64,000 bases of DNA, from positions 868,001 to 932,000 of the forward strand of contig NC_020514.1 of assembly GCF_000347635.1 (NCBI RefSeq). Reading direction: 5' to 3'. The notes beneath the pieces are model-generated. The model had not been told where the DNA came from, made no database searches, and saw nothing but the letters and a program-made list of their open reading frames with translations. The translations under genes were made by a program, and so were the position numbers. The DNA comes from Paraglaciecola psychrophila 170 (GTDB taxonomy: Bacteria > Pseudomonadota > Gammaproteobacteria > Enterobacterales > Alteromonadaceae). Below, one piece after another: positions 8,201 to 18,297 of the stretch. The number at the start of each line of letters is the position of its first letter. The first letter of the stretch is position 1.

Positions 8201-9519
8201 ATGCATAACACCGAATTTTTAATTCGCCAAAAGCGTCTATTAGAAAAAATGCAGCCTAACAGTATTTGTTTGGTGCAGGCGTCAAACTTAGTCACGCGTA
8301 GTCGAGATACCGAGTACCCCTTTCGACAAGATAGTTATTTTCAATATTTGTGTGCTTTCCCAGAGCCAGAGGCTTGGTTGGTACTGTCTAATCACCAAGA
8401 TTATTCAAAGGAACTGTGTGTTTTATTCTGCTTAGATAAAGACCCCGCTATGGAAATTTGGCACGGGCGTAGATTTGGTCCCAAACAGGCTAAACAACAA
8501 TATCCTGTCGATAGGGCCTATGCTTTAGATGAGTTAGACGAACAATTGCTAGATTTGATTGATGGCCATCAACATGTGTATTTTGCTCAAGGACACGATC
8601 ATGATGCTGATGACCTTGTTTTTCGTTATTGCAAGCATTACGTGATGCCCCAAAACAAAGTAAGCATGCACCTTCTAGTCTAATTGATGTTCGAATCATC
8701 TTGGATGAAATGCGACTAATTAAGTCTGCTCGCGAAATAGACCTGATGCGTAAAGCGGCTGCAGTAGCAACTCAAGCACATATTCGAGCTATGCAATTTG
8801 TTGAAGCAGGTAAAAATGAATATCACCTTGAGGCAGAAATTCACCATGAATTTGCTATGCAAGGTGCTAAATATCCTGCCTATAGCACGATAGTGGGGGC
8901 TGGCGATAATGCTTGTATTTTGCATTACACCGAAAATAATCAAGGTTTAAAGTCTGGGGATCTGGTCTTAATAGATGCAGGATGTGAATGGCAGGGTTAT
9001 GCATCAGATATTACTCGTACATTCCCCGTTTCTGGGGCGTTTTCAAACGAACAAAAGCAACTCTATGAACTGGTTTTAAATGCGCAATTAGCTGCCTTTA
9101 ATGTCATCAAGCCTGATAATACTATCAAGCAGGCCAGCGATGTTGTCATTGCTGTGATCACCCAAGGTTTGATTGATTTGGGTATATTAAAAGGGAAATT
9201 AACGGACAATATTGAACGCCAAACGTATCGACAATTCTATATGCATGGACTCAGTCATTGGTTGGGCCTAGATGTACACGATGTGGGTAATTACAAAATT
9301 GACGGCCAAGATCGCCCCCTAAAAACCGGAATGGTACTTACCGTTGAGCCTGGTATTTATATCGCACCTGATGCAGATGTTGATAGTAAATGGTGCGGCA
9401 TAGGCATTCGTATTGAAGATAATTTATTGATAACCCAAAGTGGTCACGAAAATCTGACTTTAGCTGCACCTAAAACCATCAGCGACATTGAAGCACTGAT
9501 GTCCAAAAAGAGCGGCTAA
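8201..9519 (+). CDS. pepP: Xaa-Pro aminopeptidase P (frame disrupted by one base)
   Basis: Aminopeptidase P removes N-terminal residues next to proline with two Mn ions. The N-terminal half (VTRSRDTEYPFRQDSYFQYL) runs in one frame to about 8623, and the catalytic M24 half (DAGCEWQGYASDITRTFP, HGLSHWLGLDVHDVG, EPGIY) continues in another up to 9519. One extra T in the five-T run at 8619-8623 would join them as DLVFSLLQALRDAP and give a normal protein of about 440 residues. The ATG at 8201 is preferred over a TTG at 8195. The stop is 4 bases before ubiI. Sequencing error or a real mutation; not a recognised programmed site. Confidence 0.9.
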
Positions 9520-9523
9520 TAAT

Positions 9524-10738
9524 ATGCATGCATTTGACATTGTTATAGTGGGCGGAGGCACAGTGGGCTTGACTCAAGCCATTGCTTTAAAAAATAGTGG
9601 GCTTTCGGTTGCCGTTGTTGAAAGCCATGTCAGCGAATCTATGCCAAGTGGCGCACCCCAGTTGCGTGTAAGTGCGCTAACCCTAGCTTCAGAGAATGTT
9701 TTACAAAACTTAGGCGCATGGCAGCATTTAGATCCTAACAGGCTATGCAGTTATGTGGATATGCAGGTTTGGGATCAAGATAGTTTTGGCAAGATCAATT
9801 TTTCTGCTGACCAAGTTCAAAAAAAGCAACTAGGGCACATTATTGAAAATCAAGCGATTAGGCATAGTTTATGGACGCAAGCCCAAAATTGTAGCCATAT
9901 TGAGTTACTTGCCCCTAAAAAAATTGATCAGTTGGCTTTTGGTCAACAAGAATGTTTTATTACCTTAGATGACAAGAGCCAGTTAACTGCTCGATTAGTC
10001 ATAGGCGCTGATGGCGCTAATTCGATAGTCAAAAAACAAGCAAACTTAGCGCAAACATTTTGGGATTATGATCAACATGCGATAGTCGCCACGGTTAAAA
10101 CTGCTTTGCCCCACAACCACACCGCTAGGCAGATATTCACTCCCACCGGACCTTTAGCTTTTTTGCCTTTATGGGATGCACATCATTGTTCGATTGTTTG
10201 GTCACAAGATGAACCTATAGCAACAGAACTGCTTAAATTATCTGATAGCGATTTTAACAACGCTCTGACTGTGGCATTTGATTGCACTTTAGGCATCTGT
10301 GAACTGGTGAGTGACAGGCAAAGTTATCCTCTGAAAATGCGTTACACACGTCAATGGGTAGCCAACAGAGTGGCTATTATTGGCGATGCCGCGCATACGA
10401 TACACCCATTAGCTGGCCAGGGAGCCAATTTAGGTATATTGGATGCCGCTGCTTTGGCTGAACAAATTACTAAGTTGGTCGAGCAAGACAAGGATTTTGG
10501 TTTAGCTAAAAATTTACGACCTTTTGAGCGCTGGCGCAAAACAGAAGCAGTTAAAATGGTGGCTGCTATGGAGGGTTTCAAACGTTTATTTGCTGGAGAT
10601 CAATCCGTTAAAAAATTAATCAGAGATGCTGGCTTAAGTTTGGCTAATCACTCATCATTTACCAAACAAAAAATCATTCAACATGCCATGGGTCTTGAAG
10701 GTGAATTACCTGAACTAGCTAAAGTGCGTGTAGATTAA
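9524..10738 (+). CDS. ubiI: 2-octaprenylphenol hydroxylase (UbiI/VisC), FAD monooxygenase
   Basis: A 404-residue class A flavin monooxygenase. It has the N-terminal GxGxxG dinucleotide fold (IVGGGTVGL), the DG motif (VIGADGANS, near residue 160) and the C-terminal GDAAHTIHPLAGQGANLG motif that contacts FAD. The segments QLRVSAL, VWDQDSFGKI, LGHIIEN and FWDYDQHAIVAT match E. coli UbiI (formerly VisC) much better than UbiH, so C5 hydroxylation in ubiquinone synthesis is the likely reaction. ubiH, which usually lies between pepP and ubiI, is absent here. Confidence 0.92.
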   Translation: MHAFDIVIVGGGTVGLTQAIALKNSGLSVAVVESHVSESMPSGAPQLRVSALTLASENVLQNLGAWQHLDPNRLCSYVDMQVWDQDSFGKINFSADQVQKKQLGHIIENQAIRHSLWTQAQNCSHIELLAPKKIDQLAFGQQECFITLDDKSQLTARLVIGADGANSIVKKQANLAQTFWDYDQHAIVATVKTALPHNHTARQIFTPTGPLAFLPLWDAHHCSIVWSQDEPIATELLKLSDSDFNNALTVAFDCTLGICELVSDRQSYPLKMRYTRQWVANRVAIIGDAAHTIHPLAGQGANLGILDAAALAEQITKLVEQDKDFGLAKNLRPFERWRKTEAVKMVAAMEGFKRLFAGDQSVKKLIRDAGLSLANHSSFTKQKIIQHAMGLEGELPELAKVRVD

Positions 10739-10792
10739 TTTTGTTAATTTAAAGTTTCAACAGCCGTGATTTATATTTAAAAGGAGCATTCA

Positions 10793-11086
10793 GTGAATAA
10801 AATCTTTATTGTTAGCGCATTAACCTTAACACTTGTTGCTTGTGGTTCTTATCAAGCTCCGCCTTACGAAAAAGAAAAACGCCCAGAAGACAGAGGCGAA
10901 TACTCGGGTGTTGAAGGCTCGATTCAAAAGCAAAAAGATCAAGCTTACATGGCTAATCAAGCCAACAAGTTGAGGTGCCAAGATTCGCGATTGGACTTGG
11001 TTGATGCTGAGGCAGAAGGAGATATCAACACGATACGCCAAGTTAAAGCCAGAGTTCAAAAAAATTGTGTGGTCGAAAAAAATTAG
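10793..11086 (+). CDS. Small predicted lipoprotein
   Basis: A 97-residue protein starting with GTG, six bases after a strong AAGGAG site. The N-terminus has a lysine, a hydrophobic stretch and a lipobox (LVAC with Cys near residue 17), followed by a charged, Glu/Lys-rich and probably helical region with two further cysteines (LRCQD and KNCVV). Function unknown. It follows ubiI and is 15 bases before ybaK, so it may share their transcript. Confidence 0.75.
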   Translation: MNKIFIVSALTLTLVACGSYQAPPYEKEKRPEDRGEYSGVEGSIQKQKDQAYMANQANKLRCQDSRLDLVDAEAEGDINTIRQVKARVQKNCVVEKN

Positions 11087-11101
11087 CCTGGAGCCTGTGT
11101 T

Positions 11102-11569
11102 ATGACCCCCGCGATTAACAGTGCTAAAAAGGCAAAGATCGAATATTTCCTTCATCAGTACGAACATGATTCTGGGAATTCTTCATACGGACTAGAAGCT
11201 GCCGAAAAGCTGGCAGTGGCGCCCGAGCGAGTATTTAAAACGCTAGTGGTTAAACTGGATACTGCGGAGTTGGTGATTGCGATACTGCCCGTTAATTCTA
11301 TGTTGAGTATGAAGAATGTTGCTAAAGCCTGTGGGGGCAGAAAGGCCGAAATGGCTGATAAAGCACAAGTACAGCGCAGCACTGGTTATGTTTTAGGCGG
11401 TGTTAGTCCTCTTGGACAGAAAAAGTCTTTGAAGACCGTCATCGAACGATCTGCCCAGCAGTATGCAACAATCTATGTGAGTGGGGGTCGAAGAGGCCTA
11501 GAAATTGAGTTAAACGCGTTAGACTTGCAAACTCTTACCCAGGCTTCTTTTGCGTCTATATCGCAGTAA
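11102..11569 (+). CDS. ybaK: Cys-tRNA(Pro)/Cys-tRNA(Cys) deacylase YbaK
   Basis: A 155-residue member of the YbaK/ProX trans-editing family, which hydrolyses cysteine wrongly attached to tRNA(Pro). The VFKTLVVKL strand, the conserved lysine in MKNVAKACGGRKAEMA, and the TGYVLGGVSPLGQKK loop are the expected family elements. The ATG follows the lipoprotein gene by 15 bases. Confidence 0.93.
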   Translation: MTPAINSAKKAKIEYFLHQYEHDSGNSSYGLEAAEKLAVAPERVFKTLVVKLDTAELVIAILPVNSMLSMKNVAKACGGRKAEMADKAQVQRSTGYVLGGVSPLGQKKSLKTVIERSAQQYATIYVSGGRRGLEIELNALDLQTLTQASFASISQ

Positions 11570-11587
11570 CTTTTCTTATAGGTTTTA

Positions 11588-12070
11588 ATGAAAATTGATG
11601 CGTTAACTCTGAATTATCAGGATCCCCAACATGCCAAAGATATGCTCTTTCTACTCGATAATTATGCGTTAGACCCTATGGGGGGCGCCATTGCCTTGAG
11701 TCAAACGGTAAAGGATAACCTCGCATCCGAGTTAGCAAAATTACCTCATGCATTTAGTGTTATTTGCTACGTAGATAAAATACCGGCTGGTTTGGTTAAT
11801 TGTTTTGAGGCTTTTTCAACGTTTAAGTGCAAACCATTGATTAATATTCATGATGTGGTGGTGGCTGAAGAATACAGAGGGTTAGGTCTGAGCCAAAAAA
11901 TGTTGCAGCATGTTGAAAACATTGCGATTCATAAAGGATGCTGCAAAGTCACTTTGGAAGTGTTAGAAGGTAACCACATTGCGAAAAATTCCTACATTAA
12001 ATTTGGTTTTTCCGGTTATGAACTAGACCCAAAAACGGGTAAAGCACAGTTTTGGGAAAAAGCCCTGTAA
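11588..12070 (+). CDS. GNAT family N-acetyltransferase
   Basis: A 160-residue GNAT fold protein. The acetyl-CoA binding motif A is clear: VVVAEEYRGLGLSQKML near residue 95 (R/Q-x-x-G-x-G/A pattern), followed by a typical C-terminal motif B (KNSYIKFGFSGYELDPKTGKAQFWEK). The acceptor substrate cannot be told. It starts 18 bases after ybaK and ends 2 bases before the TSUP gene. Confidence 0.88.
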   Translation: MKIDALTLNYQDPQHAKDMLFLLDNYALDPMGGAIALSQTVKDNLASELAKLPHAFSVICYVDKIPAGLVNCFEAFSTFKCKPLINIHDVVVAEEYRGLGLSQKMLQHVENIAIHKGCCKVTLEVLEGNHIAKNSYIKFGFSGYELDPKTGKAQFWEKAL

Positions 12071-12072
12071 TT

Positions 12073-12825
12073 ATGCTTGAGCTATTTGGTTATTCCCTTA
12101 GTTATTTTAGTGTGGCACTACTATTCTTAGTGGCATTTTTTATTGGGATGGCAAAAACTGGTGTGCATAACATATCGATGTTTGCGGTGCCTTTATTAGC
12201 CATTATGTTCGGCGGTAAAAGTTCATCAGGTCTGATGTTACCAATGTTGATTATGGCTGACCTGTTTGCAGTGAAGTATTATCATAGAGATGCCAATTGG
12301 GGATACTTGTTGAAACTATTTCCTTCTGCAGCGGTTGGCGTACTAGTGGGTACGTGGCTTGGCAATGCAGTTGATGACCAAGTATTTAGAAGTGCTATGA
12401 GTGTTATTATTTTTGCTAGTTTGGTGATTATGTTGTGGATAGAAAAAGGCGACAAAGCAGCCATTCCTGATTACATATGGTTTGCTTTATTGATGGGATT
12501 GTTGGGTGGGATCACGACTATGATTGGCAACCTAGCAGGCTCGGTTATGGCAGTGTATTTACTCAGTATGCGTTTACCAAAAAATGAGTATATCGGTACA
12601 GCAGCATGGTTTTTTCTGGCCATCAATCTGTTCAAAGTTCCTTTTCATGTCTTCAGTTGGCAGAGTATTGATGTGAACTCTTTTTTACTTAACCTCATAT
12701 GTTTACCTTTTATTGCCTTAGGTGCTTGGTGTGGTATTTGGCTAGTTAAACGTATTCGAGAAAAACACTATCGCTGGATGGTGATTGGTATGACAGGCGT
12801 AGCGTCAATTTTAATGTTGTTTTAA
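12073..12825 (+). CDS. TSUP/TauE-SafE family membrane transporter
   Basis: A 250-residue integral membrane protein with about seven to eight hydrophobic helices. The duplicated family feature is present: GMAKTGVHN in the first half and GLLGGITTMIGNLAGSVMAVYLL in the second. TSUP proteins are thought to export sulfite, sulfoacetate or related anions. The ATG at 12073, two bases after the GNAT stop, is chosen; a TTG 21 bases upstream is inside the GNAT gene. It converges with the MoxR cluster. Confidence 0.87.
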   Translation: MLELFGYSLSYFSVALLFLVAFFIGMAKTGVHNISMFAVPLLAIMFGGKSSSGLMLPMLIMADLFAVKYYHRDANWGYLLKLFPSAAVGVLVGTWLGNAVDDQVFRSAMSVIIFASLVIMLWIEKGDKAAIPDYIWFALLMGLLGGITTMIGNLAGSVMAVYLLSMRLPKNEYIGTAAWFFLAINLFKVPFHVFSWQSIDVNSFLLNLICLPFIALGAWCGIWLVKRIREKHYRWMVIGMTGVASILMLF

Positions 12826-12860
12826 GTTTATTTACGCCTGTTATCGTTTTTTAACTTTTG

Positions 12861-14782
12861 CTAAAACAGCTTTCGCTCCAGCCATAAGATACTCATAGAT
12901 AACACCAAAAAGCCCCCCAAAGCCAGATTTTATCAAGGAATTTTACTGACGTTTTCTCAAATCGTTGGGTATTTTGTTGTTGTGCTATCTTCTGGCTGAC
13001 GAGTCGATTTTGTACTTGTCTCCATTCTTGCCAATCTTGTTTCGCATGGGCATAAAACCATGTTTCTATTGAGGTGTTTTGCTTATGTGGTGTAGCGGAT
13101 AATGCTGAATTTTTTGACCAAGCAAGTTCATGCCATCCTGCATTGGTTGGCCATATTGTGAGACAACGTTGCTCGACTTGTAATATGTCCTGGGTCAATA
13201 TTAAAGATAGCGGTTGTTGGTCATATGTGGCCAAACCTGAAGCTGTAGCGCCAAGTACACATTTTTGCAGATGCTGATTGACCCAAGCTAGTGTGTCAGA
13301 CGCGGCGTTTAACCAATAAGGTGTTTGCTTGGGTCTGGCTAATCCAAATATAACACTTTGCCAATAGTGGCTGTATTGTTCGGTCAATCCCGATGTCTGC
13401 CAGCCATAAGTGCCATTTATCAGCGATACCGCTACGTGTCCTAAACCAACTTTGCTGTGAGATACCAATATTTTGGCGTCGTTACTTTGCACCAGAAATG
13501 AATTGTTAGCGGAAGTTATAATAGCCTTTGCTAACGGCATGACACCTTCAATCATGCTATGAGGCCATTTGGGGATCGCTGAGAAACTTGCCACATCTAA
13601 AGGTTGTATTTTGATATCCGAAAGCCAATCAAGTAACGGCACTGGCCAAGCGTTGATGAGTGCGTTATCGGCAATGATATACACGCCTAAACCATTTTTA
13701 ATGGCTGTTTTCAAAGCTGTCATCTGCTGTGCGGTTAATGTCAGTAATGCGCGACCATCTATTAACAGCCAATCAAAGTTAATTAATGCTTGCTCAGTAA
13801 AAGGTGAGGTAATTTGTGTTAATTCTGCAGCACTTAAATTGATATTTTGTCGGATATCTTTAGTTTGACTAATTTGTGTTAAAACGCTTATTTGACTGCC
13901 TAATTGCGCAGCCCAATTTTTTAATTGTCGGGTTTCAAAAGAGGCAGCGGATTGCTTTATTAGTATTCTGACAGGTGTAGGCTTAGTAACTGAAAACGCG
14001 AGAGGTTCATCTAGTAGAGGCTGCATATCGCCAGACTTGCTGAGCTGCAGTCGATATACCCATTGCCCCATGCTTTTTGCTGGAAAGCTAAGGCTAAAAC
14101 TTTCTGTAGTTTTGAGCCTTATGGTGTCGACGCGTTGCCCAACAGGGTCGAGTAAATTCAATTCATAAATGTCATCTACTGCAAGCGCATCAATGCCTTG
14201 CAGTTGCCCTTTTACTTCAATAAATTGGCCTACGGCTAACTCTCTCGGCCAAGACATGTTGACCAGTCCGAGACGAGGTGTAGATGCAGAAAACCTGACT
14301 GAAATATTGTTGAAAGCTTCACCCATCAATAGTCGCATATCTTGCCACTGCGATAAACTTAGTCCATCCCCTACAACATGTAGATTCTCGAATCTTGGTT
14401 GGTAGGATAACAATTGCGATGGGATCTCAATCAGAGTTGCGGTATCCAGTATATTCTTGTTATTTATCGATATAACCGCTTCTCGTAAAACAAAGACAGC
14501 TTGTTGTGAGTCTATTTGCTCTAACTGCTCAGTGGTTGCACCGTGAGTAACGAGATAAGTGACTGACGCTTGGTTATTGGTTAGCTGTATATCAAAAGCT
14601 AAACCAAGAACCGTAAGAGCAGCCACTGTGTTAGTCAATAATATTGCCGCTAACCTTGTTTTGTTTTGTTTTAACCGTTGGCTAGCAAAGTAACCAGCGA
14701 CAGCTAAGCCAATAACTAACAACACAACCAAGACGCTTGCAGCGATTGTATAATGAGAGAATAACCCGAGTGAGAAAGTCAC
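12861..14782 (-). CDS. Large membrane-anchored protein ending the MoxR/DUF58 cluster (frame disrupted at C-terminus)
   Basis: About 640 residues. Two N-terminal membrane helices (residues 10-60) precede a long periplasmic region with a beta-sandwich part and a glutamine-amidotransferase-like part (DWLLIDGRALLTL, GLGVYIIADNAL). As read, the frame stops at 12893 right after LWGAFW. Adding one T to the five-T run (12907-12911 on the plus strand) replaces the ending by a hydrophobic helix and positive tail (LVLSMSILWLERKLF) and a stop at 12861, as expected for a third helix. The start overlaps the DUF4175 stop (ATGA). Function unknown; part of the MoxR-DUF58-BatA operon. Confidence 0.7.
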
Positions 14783-17091
14783 GGTTGCGACTCCTTTTTA
14801 TACGTTTTTTCATGCTGTTGTAAAAATGCCTGGTACTTTTGTAGCACAGTGTTCTGAGGAGAATAGGACGTTTGTCTCGTTGACGGAGCTGCGATAGGCG
14901 AGGGCAGTGTTTGCCACAATTTTTCTGTCAATAGATTGATACAATCTTGACAATTTTCTAGAGTAAAAGAGTCAGCTTGTTGTATTTTTTCCAATGTAGC
15001 GATAAAAGTAATGTCTTTGGGGTTTGCCGTTAGTTGTGCAGAAAAATAGGCTTTAACATGCTCAAGTGTGTTTTTCTGCTCGCCTGTAAGGGGGAGTCCG
15101 TTAAGTTGTTTTGAGTGGTTGGTTAGCATATTGGCCAAAATAGCCATGGCCTTTGTAGGGCCGTTGTCAGCTGATGTTTTTTCATCGCGCTGGTAACTGA
15201 TGATATCTGATAAATCACCCTGATAACGGCGTTTTTCGGATACTGGAGGCGGTTCAAAGCCTAAGCGTTTAACGTAAATGCGATCGGCCTGTTTAGCTCG
15301 ATTAAGAAAAGCCAAGGCTTGTGTCTCGAAGGGCAGTGCAAGTTCTGGTTCGGATAGCTGTAGATGTAATTCAGCTTGCCACATATTGGCAATGGCCCGC
15401 TTCATCAGTAATTTAGGGCTTGGGATACCTTTTTTTATGAAATTACCATCATCTGCTTCACCATGGGCGTGACCAAATTGCTCAATAATTTGACTATAGC
15501 CAGACTTGTCAGCGCCTTCTGGTGCTTGCTCTGCGTTATCATGCTCGTGTGCTGATGCTTGTTGTGTTTGAGATGCTTCATTAGCATGTTCATCATGATC
15601 ATCGTGTTCAATCTCGGGGCCAGCTTCCATCGAGTGGAGTGTGCCACTATCAAACTCATCACCTAAGAATTGCCCATACTTTTGTTTAAGAAAGCTTTGT
15701 GCGGCACCTAAATCACGGGATGTACGGTCAAACTGGGCAACTGAGAGGGTGTTTTTATCGGCAATCAACTCTTTGGTTTCTATAATAATTTGCCTTTGGC
15801 TTTTAAAATACTCAGGCATAAAATCCATTAATACGCCGTCGGACAATACCCCTTGTTGTTCATCTTCAAGCCAGCGAATTATCTTACTGGCTGAGCGACT
15901 TTGTTGGGCGGTCGGCTGGCGGTTATCCCATGCTTTAATACTGAAATATAGTTCGTCCCCAGGTTGCATACCCAATTCAACTAAGTCCCAGCTTTTAAAG
16001 AAATGAGCTTTGTCCTCAATCATCGACTCGGAGTCAAATAGAAACGTTTGATCACGAAACTTGACTGCTTCTCCAGAGCCACTGGAAATAGATGCCAGTA
16101 TTTCGACTCTCCCTATACCATAGTCATCTTCGACTGATATTGTCGCTTGCACTTTAGGAATGGCATTTTTAGCTAATTTGGTAATAGTTTCAGTGGGCGC
16201 GATAAAGCGAATGGTTGGCTTAGTGTCTGCGGTAACAGCAAGGGTGTGGATGTCCCCTAGCATTATATTATTAACAGCAATATAGTAAACACCTGATTGA
16301 TTTAACGTTGCACGGGCTTGGTAGTGGTTAGCAGTTTTTTCAATAAGCGAGATACTTTGTTTGTCTGGAAGCATAATAGACACATCGTTTTGCTGATTGA
16401 CGTTATCGATGCCAATCAGTTGAAGTTGCCAAGTGACTATTGAGCCAGCAATCAATTCTAAATTTAAGTCTGTTGTTTGCCATGCAGCTAAACCTGTGTA
16501 GCTGGGTGGTGTGACCGTCATGCTTTTGGTCTCAAGTCTAATGAGTTTAGACTGTTTAGGTGCTTTATTAATCAATGGAGTATTGGCTGTTTCAACTTTA
16601 CGCAAAAGGTCTAAAGGCAACACTTCAATCAATGTGAATATTAAAACTGCCAGAGCACTTAGTAGCAAAGCGGACTTGCATGAATACCTTGGTAAGTGTG
16701 AACCAAGATCAGTTGACAATAACGTATCTAATTGTGGCTGAATTCGTGTTTTTTGCAGCTGCTGTAGAGTTGTAAGGGAGCGACTAGGCAGCAATATCAG
16801 CTCTGCACTTTCTTCACACTCGCTGAATTTTCGATTCAGATGTAGCAGTACCTTATTTGCGGTAATGTCTAGATATTGGCTGCTTCGAGAAAAAACCAAC
16901 GCGGCAAAGCCTATCATCAATGTCACTGCTGCTAATGGCCAAACAACCCATTCAGTCATCCAATAAGCGGCTAGGCCTAAATAAACGCCAATCAAAAGTG
17001 TATAAGCGAGTTTTTGCAATAACCATCTTCGCCTAAGACGCGTGACAATTTTATCCAGTTTTTTGTTTGGTGTGTTTATCTGACTAGACAA
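14779..17091 (-). CDS. DUF4175-like membrane protein
   Basis: A 770-residue protein with two membrane helices near residues 30-66 and another near 140-160, followed by a large periplasmic part containing Ig-like strands and, after about residue 500, a His/Glu/Asp-rich stretch (DHDEHANEASQ). I assign it to the DUF4175 type from its shape and its place in a MoxR-DUF58-BatA operon. It begins with TTG immediately after the stop of the BatA-like gene and overlaps the next gene by four bases, so translation looks coupled. The His-rich stretch could bind metal, but that is a guess. Confidence 0.65.
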   Translation of the reverse strand: MSSQINTPNKKLDKIVTRLRRRWLLQKLAYTLLIGVYLGLAAYWMTEWVVWPLAAVTLMIGFAALVFSRSSQYLDITANKVLLHLNRKFSECEESAELILLPSRSLTTLQQLQKTRIQPQLDTLLSTDLGSHLPRYSCKSALLLSALAVLIFTLIEVLPLDLLRKVETANTPLINKAPKQSKLIRLETKSMTVTPPSYTGLAAWQTTDLNLELIAGSIVTWQLQLIGIDNVNQQNDVSIMLPDKQSISLIEKTANHYQARATLNQSGVYYIAVNNIMLGDIHTLAVTADTKPTIRFIAPTETITKLAKNAIPKVQATISVEDDYGIGRVEILASISSGSGEAVKFRDQTFLFDSESMIEDKAHFFKSWDLVELGMQPGDELYFSIKAWDNRQPTAQQSRSASKIIRWLEDEQQGVLSDGVLMDFMPEYFKSQRQIIIETKELIADKNTLSVAQFDRTSRDLGAAQSFLKQKYGQFLGDEFDSGTLHSMEAGPEIEHDDHDEHANEASQTQQASAHEHDNAEQAPEGADKSGYSQIIEQFGHAHGEADDGNFIKKGIPSPKLLMKRAIANMWQAELHLQLSEPELALPFETQALAFLNRAKQADRIYVKRLGFEPPPVSEKRRYQGDLSDIISYQRDEKTSADNGPTKAMAILANMLTNHSKQLNGLPLTGEQKNTLEHVKAYFSAQLTANPKDITFIATLEKIQQADSFTLENCQDCINLLTEKLWQTLPSPIAAPSTRQTSYSPQNTVLQKYQAFLQQHEKTYKKESQP

Positions 17092-18267
17092 TTATTGGTC
17101 CAGCCCAGATTTTAGTCGATGGTTAGGCCACTCGCTAAGCAATCTCTCTAGAATAAATAGTGCGACTAATATTAAAACCAACCAGATATGTAACGATGTC
17201 GAGTGAGTGGTTTTGTCGAGTAACTCTTTGTCAGATGTCAGTGTCTTTGGAGCATTACTCATTAATGGGGATTGATTAATCTGTTCTGTGGTTAATCGAG
17301 TATTCTCTAACCACCAAACTTGGCTTTGTGATGAATACAATAACCGCGCTAGGGTTAATACAAAGTCTGCCTGTTTAATATTGGTAAGCGCTTGTTGAGT
17401 GATATATGTGAGTTGCCATTGTTCATCAAAATGAGAGTGCTGCGGAGTAAGGTTATGTTGGCTAAGGTCAATTATTTTATCATATTCTAGTAAGTGCTTA
17501 CTGTCTTCTAATGTTCCGTTTTTAAGGGTGTATGTGGCTCTTATGTTTAAATGTTCATGAGTGTTAATGGCCTCAAGAGCTGCACGTATATACACCAATA
17601 GTGGTTCACTTGAAGCATCATAAATCACTTTTATGTTTGCTGAATATTGCTGAGTTACATTCGCTACAGGTATTGTTTTTACGTACCATTTAACCCGTTC
17701 AGGGAGCACTATTTTCGCTCCTATAAACTGTTTTAGGCGGTTTGTTGTATACACAGTTACCATCTCATTGGCTGATAGCTGTGTTATGTAATTTGCCACT
17801 TTACTCCATATATTTAGGACAGGCGTTTGTTGTGTATTAGTCGACCATTGGGCTAATTCTGTTGTATTGATGTTGCGGTTTTTTATGCCAAGTAGTACTA
17901 AATTTGCGTCATGAGCTTGGTCCATTAATATTTGTTTTTCAGCGTCTGTGGAATGGTTTAGCCAGTCTTCAGTTAGCAAAACGTGTGACTGTTGTTTGGC
18001 ACTGTTCGATTCATGCTGCCAATACAATTGAGCCAGTATCAGGGTTGCGATTAACAATATACACATTCGCAGTCCCAGCAATATTAACTGGGTCAATCTG
18101 AGCTGACGTAACACGGGCGAGGTTTTTACTTGGATAAATGCAATATGCGCAAACGCGATAACACGTGGTTGGGCTTTGCTTAATAAATGAATACCCAGTG
18201 GGATCAGCAAGCTCAATAAACCCAATACAGCTAAAGGTGACTGTAATATAAAAGGCATATCAAACAT
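17092..18267 (-). CDS. BatA-like N-terminal domain membrane protein
   Basis: A 391-residue protein whose first 90 residues (PLAVLGLLSLLIPLGIHLLSKAQPR, then a second helix) are the aerotolerance-regulator N-terminal domain found in BatA and in MoxR-linked membrane proteins. A further helix sits near residue 365-382. There is no von Willebrand domain, unlike true BatA. It lies between DUF58 (30 bases upstream) and the DUF4175 gene. The role is unknown; MoxR clusters are generally implicated in assembling or maturing envelope or secreted proteins. Confidence 0.75.
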   Translation of the reverse strand: MFDMPFILQSPLAVLGLLSLLIPLGIHLLSKAQPRVIAFAHIAFIQVKTSPVLRQLRLTQLILLGLRMCILLIATLILAQLYWQHESNSAKQQSHVLLTEDWLNHSTDAEKQILMDQAHDANLVLLGIKNRNINTTELAQWSTNTQQTPVLNIWSKVANYITQLSANEMVTVYTTNRLKQFIGAKIVLPERVKWYVKTIPVANVTQQYSANIKVIYDASSEPLLVYIRAALEAINTHEHLNIRATYTLKNGTLEDSKHLLEYDKIIDLSQHNLTPQHSHFDEQWQLTYITQQALTNIKQADFVLTLARLLYSSQSQVWWLENTRLTTEQINQSPLMSNAPKTLTSDKELLDKTTHSTSLHIWLVLILVALFILERLLSEWPNHRLKSGLDQ

Positions 18268-18297
18268 GACTATTGCTAGCCCACAGATAACATCTGT

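Noticed and set aside
8619..8631. Programmed frameshift in pepP
   Set aside because: There is no classic slippery heptamer with a downstream stimulator, the family is not known for recoding, and identical one-base breaks occur in other genes at homopolymers.
9524..10738. Calling this gene ubiH
   Set aside because: Motifs such as VWDQDSFGKI and FWDYDQHAIVAT agree with UbiI (VisC), not UbiH.
14169..16741. Several plus-strand frames inside the DUF4175 and neighbouring genes
   Set aside because: They are antisense shadows of long minus-strand genes with clear membrane and domain features.
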